From: Girardinichthys multiradiatus
Taxonomy: Eukaryota; Chordata; Actinopteri; Cyprinodontiformes; Goodeidae
Direction of reading: 5' to 3'
Assembly: GCF_021462225.1 (NCBI RefSeq)
Contig: NC_061800.1
Location: forward strand, 15,794,749 to 15,858,748
Length of the DNA: 64,000 bases
Shown here: positions 56,370 through 64,000 of the stretch, piece by piece
Layout of the letters: the number at the start of each line of letters is the position of its first letter
Numbering within the stretch: the stretch's first letter is position 1
Position numbers and translations under genes: made by a program
Notes under the pieces: generated by a model
Seen by the model: only the letters and a program-made list of their open reading frames with translations
Databases searched by the model: none
Told to the model about the DNA's origin: nothing

Positions 56370-57852
56370 CTGGCACAACATGCTTGTCCCTCTAATAAAA
56401 GCAATATAATAAGATGCACTTAAATCAGCCAGAAAAAGTGCTTGAATAAATGGAAGCTGTGGCATCTCTGCTGTCTGGCTGTGAGCCAGTGAAGAGGCCA
56501 GGGGCTGCACTTGGAGGACCACAGCTTTATTTCCTGCAATTGCTTTTCTCATGACTGTGTGTGAAAGAGGTTGTGAGTGCTGGCTTGTTTTTAATGATTT
56601 GGACAGAAGCGCTCTGCCTGCATGTGTGTGTTTGCCGTCTGTGCCCCCATCCTCTTCTGACTCGCTCTCCCTGTCCTCTCATATACGTCTGACCTACACG
56701 CTCCCTGCTCTGTTTTCATTGCTGCCACTGAAGAGTCTTTGTGAGCTGGTTCGAGTCTGGGCCGAGGGATGGGAAGAATAGAAGAGAGGGAAACAGAGAA
56801 AAATGGAAGGGAGGGTCTCAAGTGCTCTCACTGCTTCTACATAATGGCCCCGGCTCTCGTCCGCTCCATTAGTTGCCCCGGGAAACCAGACATCACACAC
56901 ACACACACACACACTCGTATGTACTCTCATCACCTTTGCTGACCAACAAAGCATCCTGGATGTTGTCTCCTTGGAGACCACCTCCCTTAGGTTTACTCAT
57001 GACTGTGATGATGAGGGATCATGAAGGCTGTCGTCTGGCAAAGGCAAACTGTTACACTCCAGGAAAGTTTGTGGAAATACATATTTGATTACCTGAAAGC
57101 TTTGTGGAACCTTAAGTTAGAGAGACATAACTCTAGATATGGCTCTCTAACTTAACCTACTCAACCAAAGTAGTTCTTGTGTTTTACAACAAATTGATGT
57201 TTGGCTGGTTTAACAAACTTGTAATGCTAACCAGCATTTCCATCTGCTATTAAGAGATGTGTCTACTGGTGGGACTTATAAGGACTGTTTCTAACAAGAT
57301 TTCTGAGCACCAACGATCCCTCAGCGCAGACAACCTGATAGGTATACGACATTCAAACGCTGTGCTCTCATAGACCCCCCGCTGCTGGCCGTGACATCTC
57401 CACATCTCAGCGAACCCACAGCCGACACCAGACAAACCTACAGAGTCAAACGGGGGTTCTGCCCATCGTGAGCATGACCCGCTCATAGGAGTTTGTTACA
57501 GCTTTATTATTGCATCTTTGATGAAGCTGACATTATGGCTTCTCACCCAAATGATTGTCAGCGATTCGTTTTGTAAATTTGTTAGTTATGTCCTAACTCT
57601 CTCTACCCATAAACTGTTCAAAGTAAAAAAGCGATGACGTTTTAATTGTGACAAAAAACAGCATTAGTTAAAAACATTTAACCTGTTCCTTCTTGGTAGA
57701 TGAGGCTAGGGCTGATTAATATAATCTCCAGAAGGAATTATGTGGATCTGGACGACTGTTTAAGCTCAACTGGTGAAATTATTCAGAAGAAAACTTGCTT
57801 CTGCATCAGAAATGTCTGTAGAACAAAACCTGTAATATCTTTTCGACAGGAC
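56370..57852 (+). repeat. ccnyl1 duplicate, block 2
   Basis: Matches 22904-23846 and then 24453-24980 almost base for base. It is joined by a clean deletion of 606 bp, with only a 2-base AC overlap at the joint (57313-57314). It carries intron 8, the tail of exon 10 and the start of the 3' UTR. The right end breaks at AGGAC (57852). Confidence 0.94.
57315..57373 (+). pseudogene. Duplicate of ccnyl1 exon 10, 3' part only
   Basis: It retains the codons for [18 protein letters not shown] and the stop. The first half of the exon, its acceptor and all of exon 9 are removed by the 606-bp deletion, so it cannot be spliced as an exon. Confidence 0.9.
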
Positions 57853-58290
57853 AAACACAGACTTTATTTAAATGGTTGTTTTAGACACACATCGGCCATA
57901 ACGCTCTATGCATTGTAATCCTTATATTAATGGTATTTCAAGGTACATGCTTGACTTTAAAGAAGTGGTGAACAAGCTATAAGCTCCCTTTGTTAGCTAC
58001 AACCGCTAATGGTTAGCGCCAGTGAAATCAAATGTTTACACCTGACCTGTCGCCATCTTTTGAGTCCATAGACATTTCTGATGGCGATTTTAGTAGTCCT
58101 TTACTCCATGTGATGGCTAATAATACATTACAAATCAACTATCTGGAAAGGTTATTAGTTTCCAATCTAGAAAATAATTATAAAATATTGGAAAGTAATA
58201 TTTCCTGAAATATTAATTTACTAATAATGTTTAACAACATTGAGAGTTAATTATCGAGAAGGTTGTGTTTTTTTCTACAAATCATTAAAG
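57853..58290. other. Unannotated sequence before L2-like copy 2
   Basis: No feature recognised. It includes the left boundary of the sequence that interrupts the duplicate. Confidence 0.4.
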
Positions 58291-61200
58291 AGGATTATGT
58301 TACTATAAATGAGTCAACTCCTACTAATTATTTAAATTTTCACATTCCTCAAAATACTGGGCGAGGAGGAGGAGTAGCAACCATATTTCAGTCCGATTTA
58401 TTGATTAGTCCCAGACCAATCAATAGCTACAACTCTTTTGAATATTTAATCCTTAGTTTTCCTCATCCAAATTCCAAACCACTAAAACCACTTCTGTTTG
58501 TTGTTTTGTACCGTCCACCAGGCCCTTACTCTCAATTTTTAGATCAGTTTTCAGACCCTTTATCTGATTTAGTGTTAAATACAGATAAAGTTATTATAGT
58601 GGGGGATTTTAACATTCAAGTTGACGCTGAAAGTGATAGCCTAAATATAGCCTTTAATGCTATCTTAGACTCAATTGGCTTTGCTCAAAATATTAAAAAA
58701 ACCTACCCACCTTTGTCTTCATTCTCTGGACCTTGTGCTGACATATGGCATTGACTGTAAAGACATAACAATATTTTCTCATTACCCTGTCCTGTCTGAC
58801 CATTTCTTAATAACCTTTGAGTTTAATTTAACTGAGTACTCCACACCTGAAAGAAAATTTTATTATAGTAGATCATTATCAGACAATGCCGTTACAACCT
58901 TTAAAGAATCTGTTCCACTTTTAATTTCCTCATTGTCACAGAAAAGCACAGTGGAGGGCAATAATTCTGTTTCTGCCCCTTCACAAATTGATTCTTTTGT
59001 TCTTAGTGTTACTTCAACATTGCGTAGTGCATTAGACAATGCAGTCCCCTTGAAAAAGAAGGTAATCGTTCACAGAAGGCAGGTTCCTTGGTTCAATTTA
59101 GCTATGCGTACTTTAAAGCACAATGTTAGAAAATTTGAGAGAAAAGGGCGCTCTACACACCTAGAGGATTCCTACTTAATCTGGAAAAATAGCCTACTGT
59201 TGTATAAAAAGACACTTCGCCAAGCCAGAACAGCTTATTTCTCATCATTAATATAAGACAACAAGAATAATCCTAGGTTTCTCTTTAGTACAGTTGCTAA
59301 ACTTACAGAGTCATAGCTCTGTTGAGCCATCCATTCCCTTAGCTCTCAGCAGTCATGACTTTATGGGATTCTTCTTAAAAAAATTTTATTCTATTAAAAA
59401 TAAAATCTTTGACATACTCCCGAAGACGATTACTTCATCCTCAGCAAGTGAGACAACATTGGAAGTAACTGCAGAACCTGATTTGTGTTTGGACTGTTTT
59501 GATCTTGTGGAGCTTCCTGAGTTATCAGAAATATTAGCTTCATCTAAACCTTCAATTTGTATGTTAGACCCAATCCCAACCAAATTATATAAGGAAGTCT
59601 TCCCTCTGATTACCAGCCCCATTTTAGACATGACTAATCTATCCTTAGTAAATGGATATGTACCACAAGCTTTTAAGGTAGCTGTAATTAAACATTTACT
59701 TAAGAAACCTTCGCTTGATTGAGATGACTTGAAAAATTACAGACCTATATCCAATCTTCCATTCTTATCTAAAATTCTTAAGAAAATTGTTGCTAATCAA
59801 ATGTGTGAGCATTTACACAGCAATGACCTGTTTGAAGAGTTTCAGTCAGGCTTCAGAGCTCATCATAACACTGAAACAGCTCTGCTGAAAGTCACTAATA
59901 ATATTCTTATGACCTCAGATAATAGACTTGTGTCTGTTCTGGTTCTGTTAGATCTCAGTGCTGCATTTGATACAGTTGATCACAATGTTCTTCTAGAAAG
60001 GCTGGAACATGCTGTAGGAATCAGGGGAACATCGCTAGGCTGGTTTAAATCTTATTTGACAGATTCCATTTTGTTCATGTAAATGATAAATCATTTTTAA
60101 ACTCCAGGGTTAATTGTAGAGTACCATAGGGTTCAGTACTTGGGCCATTTCTCGTATATATATATCTAATATATATATGCTTCAGGCATCATAGGATAAA
60201 TTTTCACTATTATGCTGATGATACTCAGCTTTACTTATCCATGAATCCTGATGAGCCCAACCAGTTAAATAGACTACAAGCATGTCTTGAAGACATAAAA
60301 ACTTGGATGACGTTAAATTTTTTGCTTCTAAATTCAGACAAGACAGACGTTGTTGTCTTTGGACCGGAGTATTTAAAAAAGAAACTGCTTAGTCAATCAC
60401 TTAACCTGGATGGCATTAAATTGACCTCCGGTAATAAAGTAAAAAACCTTGGTGTTATTTTTGACCAGGACATGTCATTTAAATCCCATATTAAACGGGT
60501 TTCTTTGATTTTCTTCTTTCACCTCCAGAACATTGCCAAAATTAGAAATATCCTATCCAGGAGTGTCGCTGAAAAACTAGTCCGTGCATTTGTTACTTCA
60601 AGGCTGGACTATTGTAATTCTTTACTATCAGGATGTCCACAAAATGCAGTTAAAAGTCTTCAGCTGATTCAAAATGCTGCAGCAATAGTTCTGATGAAAA
60701 TTAAAAAGAGAGATCATATTTCTCCTATTTTAGCTTCCCTTCATTGGCTCCCTGTTAAATCCAGAATAGAATTTAAAATTCTCCTCCTCACATATAAAGC
60801 CCTTAATGATCTAGCTCCATCATACATCAGAGATCTGATTGTTCCATATGTTCCTAACAGAGCACTTTGTTCTCAGACCTCAGACTGGTGGTTCCTAGAG
60901 TCTCTAGAAGTAGAATGGGAGGCACATCCTTTAGTTATCAGGCTCCTCTCCTGTGGAACCAGCTCCCGGTTTTGGTCCGTGAGGCAGAGACCTTGTCTAC
61001 TTTTAAGGCTAGGCTTAAAACTTTCCTTTTTGATAAAGCTTATAGTTAGAGTGGCTTAGGCTATCTTCCTTATTTTTTACCTCCGCCTTCCTCCCTCCCT
61101 GTTGGTTGGAGTAAGGGGGAGTCAGGCTTGGCCTAAACCGGGTCAGTTATGGTTGAGGTGCAAGCACACCCTCCATTTCTGCTACCTGTATGACCCCTTC

Positions 61201-61470
61201 TCTTTTCCAATGGTTATAATCAGTCAGACAGAGAGAGGTATCCCAATCCTTGTGGTTTTTAGTATAACAATGGCCACCAGTTGGCTTTAGATGGACAAAC
61301 TTTATCAGTTTTACTTATTGCCCCTACACGTTCTGGGGTGGCCGGGCTCTGACACTCGATGGTTTGGTCTGGCCTCCCCGGCGGCCCCGTGCCGTTCCAG
61401 ACCCTTTGTGGGGTGCCTTGAGACGACATTGTTGTAAATAAGCCCTATATAAATAAATAAACTGAAACTG
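58291..61470 (+). mobile_element. L2-like non-LTR retrotransposon, copy 2
   Basis: More complete than copy 1. Endonuclease: GRGGGVATIFQSDLLISPRP, VVLYRPPGPYSQFLDQFSDP and VIIVGDFNIQVDAESDSLNI, with a frameshift in an A-run near 58690. [42 protein letters not shown] (catalytic Asp), YYADDTQLYLS (60210-60240), LNSDKTDVVVFGPEY and LGVIFDQDMSFKSHIK. Then LVRAFVTSRLDYCNSLLSGC, ILASLHWLPVKSRIEFKILL and the C-terminal end, with a further frameshift near 60890. TGA at 59720 replaces a CGA found in copy 1. The 3' UTR ends with GCCTTGAGACGACATTG and TATATAAATAAATAAACTG. Confidence 0.88.
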
Positions 61471-62395
61471 AAACTATCTCTGTAGTTATCCTGCTATAGG
61501 CTTAGGCTGCTGGAGGACATAATGACCACTTTCACCCTCTTCGCTACATTCTCACACTACTCTCCAATTTTGCATTATTTGCTGTTATTTCAGTTTTTAA
61601 CTTTATGTTCTCTCTCTTTTCTCTTCCTAGAAGCTACACCTGGCCTGACTGCGTCTACCTGTGTCACCTTTCTGGAGAGGGGCATCGTCCAAGCTTCTGC
61701 TGCCAACAACTTAATGCTCACCTTCTACAGATGATCCACTTGGCCCTGTCTTTCAGTGTTTAACCCTTTCTCTCTCCTAGATATAGCAATTGACTGAGCT
61801 TTTATTGTAACTAATTATATCTGCTCTCTTTCAGACTCTATCCTTGAAAACCTTGGCTCAAAGTTTATCTGTTCTTTCTTTCTAGATGAACGACTAAAGG
61901 AGCTACATCCATTAACATTTACTTTTCCTTCCCATAGAAAGTACTCTTGGATCAGTGCTTTGTGTTCTTTTTGTGTCTCTGCTCTGTTCTCTCAAACCCC
62001 CAGTCGGTCGTGGCAGATGGCCGCTCACACTGAGCCTGGTTCTGCTCGAGGTTTCTTCCTGTTAAAAGAGAGTTTTTCCTCTCCACTGTCGCTACATGCA
62101 TGCTCAGTATGAGAGATTGCTGCAAAGTCAACGCCAGTAACTGTCCACTGTCTCTACATGCTCATCCAGGAGGAGGGAATGCTACAAATCTCTGACTGGA
62201 TGCAATCTGCTGGGTTTCCTTAGATAGAAAAACTATTTATCCAATTTGAATAAATAACTGAATCTGACTGCATTGTTCAATGGTTAGGATTAATTGGAAT
62301 GTATGTACCTGACTGTTGTGAAGTGCCTTGAGACAACATGTATTGTGAATTGGCGCTCCATAAATAAATTGAATTGGATTTAATTGAAATTAAAA
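61471..62395 (+). mobile_element. Second L2-type 3' end directly after copy 2
   Basis: This stretch again ends in GTGCCTTGAGACAACATG, GAATTGGCGCTCCATAAATA and a TTGAATTGGATTTAATTG tail. It contains a GGTTTCTTCCTGTTAAAAGA word typical of fish LINE 3' UTRs. It carries no RT, so it is the 3' UTR of a second, heavily truncated element or a duplicated tail. Confidence 0.55.
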
Positions 62396-62916
62396 CAATA
62401 TTTTATCCACATTGTGATTGGTTGTTTGGAGATGTACCAATTATTGTTCTTAGTTAGTTCTAAGAGTGACCTAACCTTATTTCCAGGTTCCTCAAGATAA
62501 ACCATGGTTCTCAAACATAGACAACAATGAACGGCAATATTGCATTATTTTATTGGTTATGGTTTTTAACCATTTTTATAGATTCCCTTGTTCCTTCATT
62601 TGTATATAGTTCATTAGTTTTCTGTAATATTCCTTGTGCTTGATATTTTTTAGTTTAATTGTTCTAGCCTGGTAATTAACATATGTTTAGCTTTGAGTTG
62701 AATTATTTTCATTAATAAATTATTGCATTTTAAGAAGTTGTTGTGAATTTATTCCATGTGTGTGCAGACGTTTGCTGTTCAGTAATGCCAGAGCTTGATT
62801 CACTCTTTCATCTATTGTCCTAATACCACCACCAAATTGGGCTGGTATTCCCAGGACCCAGTGGTTATTTAATTAAATATTAATTGATATAAGCATCCTG
62901 ATGGCTCCTACAATAT
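62396..62916. other. Unannotated AT-rich sequence
   Basis: Nothing recognised between the LINE tail and duplicate block 3. Confidence 0.45.
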
Positions 62917-63890
62917 ATTCACTGATTATTTATTGTTTAATTGATTCTCAGGCATTCTTATTCAGAAAAGCATCACAGTACTGAGAAATCCGATGTACAT
63001 TGGAACATTTTAATTATTATTTTCCTTTTTTCGGAAACTGTCCATTTTAATTGAAATAGTTAAAGATGGATTTTTCATTACAAAGTACTTGAAAAAGTGT
63101 TGAATTACCCATAATTATTTTTATTTTATGTATTTCTGTCTTCATATCTTTTAGTGGTCATGATCAAAAGTTCTCCCAGCTGTCTTTAGACTAAAGGTTT
63201 TTCTTTTCAGTCGTCTGCTAGACGAGTTGTGGGGATTCTTTTGCCACTTAACACTGACCTTAACCCTAAGACAGAACTAACCTAAGTTAATAACCGTTGT
63301 TGTATTAAAACATAATGGACAAAAAGACAGAGAAACAAAACATCCAGCAAAGATCTGATGCAGGTTCTTACACATGCTTCATTCTTAAACTGATTGTTGT
63401 AGAGCAGCTTCATTTTGCAGCTGATAGTATTTTCACAATTGACTTTATTTGTGCAGGGTTACTAATTTATACTTGGTAAACTCTTCTTTTAGGTATTCTT
63501 TGGAGAAAGATTTGGAGTTCTAAACAAACAATTTGAAACTGTTTCTTTGATGAGTTGTCTGAATGGTTTATTGATGAGTTGGATTGGTTGCCATCATCAA
63601 GGTTTGCCTGGGTTTTAAAAGTTACGGTTTCCAAACCACTAAAATGGTCCATTGCTTTAATGTATTGGCGCTCCACCAGTCACTCTTACACATTTCTCTT
63701 GTTTAAAACAACCCGAGTCGGCTGTTTGCACAGCCATGACCTGAAAATTAAAGGAGTACCAATCATTACTGTTCCAGGGTTATACTGTTTTTTTAAATAC
63801 GGTTAGCGTTGTAACAGGCTAGAATCGAAGACTGCAGCTTTGCCACATAAGATAGTCCAGCTTGTTACACTCCCAGTGTGACTCTATAAA
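62917..63890 (+). repeat. ccnyl1 duplicate, block 3 (3' flank)
   Basis: Matches 25174-26090 (ATATTCACTGATTATTTATT at the start, ACTCTTACACATTTCTCTTG and GACTGCAGCTTTGCCACAT later) but with many substitutions and indels. It is clearly more diverged than block 2. Confidence 0.85.
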
Positions 63891-63929
63891 GACCATAATG
63901 ACAACAAGCATCTTCTCCGCAATGACAGA

Positions 63930-64000
63930 GTGCTGGGGTGAATCCTGCAAGGTCGTGCAGCTGAGTTAGCGGACATCTGCACATCCATTTTCAACGTGTC
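63930..64000 (+). mobile_element. Start of a non-LTR RT fragment at the window edge
   Basis: One frame reads ILQGRAAELADICTSIFNV, resembling the CA.QLA.VFTDIFN motif upstream of the RT core in fish jockey-type LINEs. It continues beyond the window. Confidence 0.45.

Noticed and set aside
1..64000. CRISPR arrays, bacterial operons, riboswitches
   Set aside because: No regularly spaced direct repeats or bacterial gene structure. The window is vertebrate nuclear DNA.

Overview
This is vertebrate nuclear DNA, almost certainly from a teleost fish. It has spliced genes with long AT-rich introns and no bacterial-style gene packing. It is densely loaded with fish-type mobile elements (Tc1/mariner, hAT, PIF/Harbinger, L2-like, L1-like and other non-LTR elements, tRNA-derived SINEs). 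The species cannot be named from the sequence. All calls were made by reading the sequence; no database search was run.

Gene backbone (1-27 kb). Two host genes lie head to tail on the + strand. creb1 (coding 3295-6142, seven coding exons, 330 aa by my splice model, long 3' UTR to about 10.1 kb) is a cAMP-response-element-binding bZIP activator with its KID phospho-serine and a complete bZIP. ccnyl1 (coding 11811-24511, ten exons, 345 aa) is a cyclin-Y-like protein with an N-myristoylation start and a cyclin box. The pair is adjacent in mammals too, so synteny is conserved. The METTL21A neighbour found there in mammals was not recognised here. A perfect CRE palindrome lies about 450 bp upstream of the ccnyl1 start.

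Mobile-element zone (27-46 kb). Four copies of one Tc1 (DD34E) family occur: one upstream of creb1 (544-2159, open transposase) and three at 29.4-36.3 kb, two of which form a close inverted pair. Around them are a decayed Tc1 relic split by an A-tailed retroelement 3' end, an IS630/DDE_3-type transposon split by a Tc1 copy, a THAP-domain remnant, an antisense non-LTR element, a long-TIR MITE and an L2-like LINE.

Distal part (46-64 kb). A small two-exon MADF-domain gene or pseudogene (minus strand) and a BED/hAT transposase relic precede a broken second copy of the 3' half of ccnyl1. That copy is split into three blocks (49380-50790, 56370-57852, 62917-63890) by Harbinger, hAT-MITE, L1, DD36E Tc1 and L2 sequence. 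Its central blocks are nearly identical to the parent gene while its outer ends are clearly diverged. This mosaic suggests an old duplication later homogenised, and it is the most interesting structure in the window. The copy keeps an unchanged exon 7 with good splice sites but has lost most of exon 8, all of exon 9 and half of exon 10.
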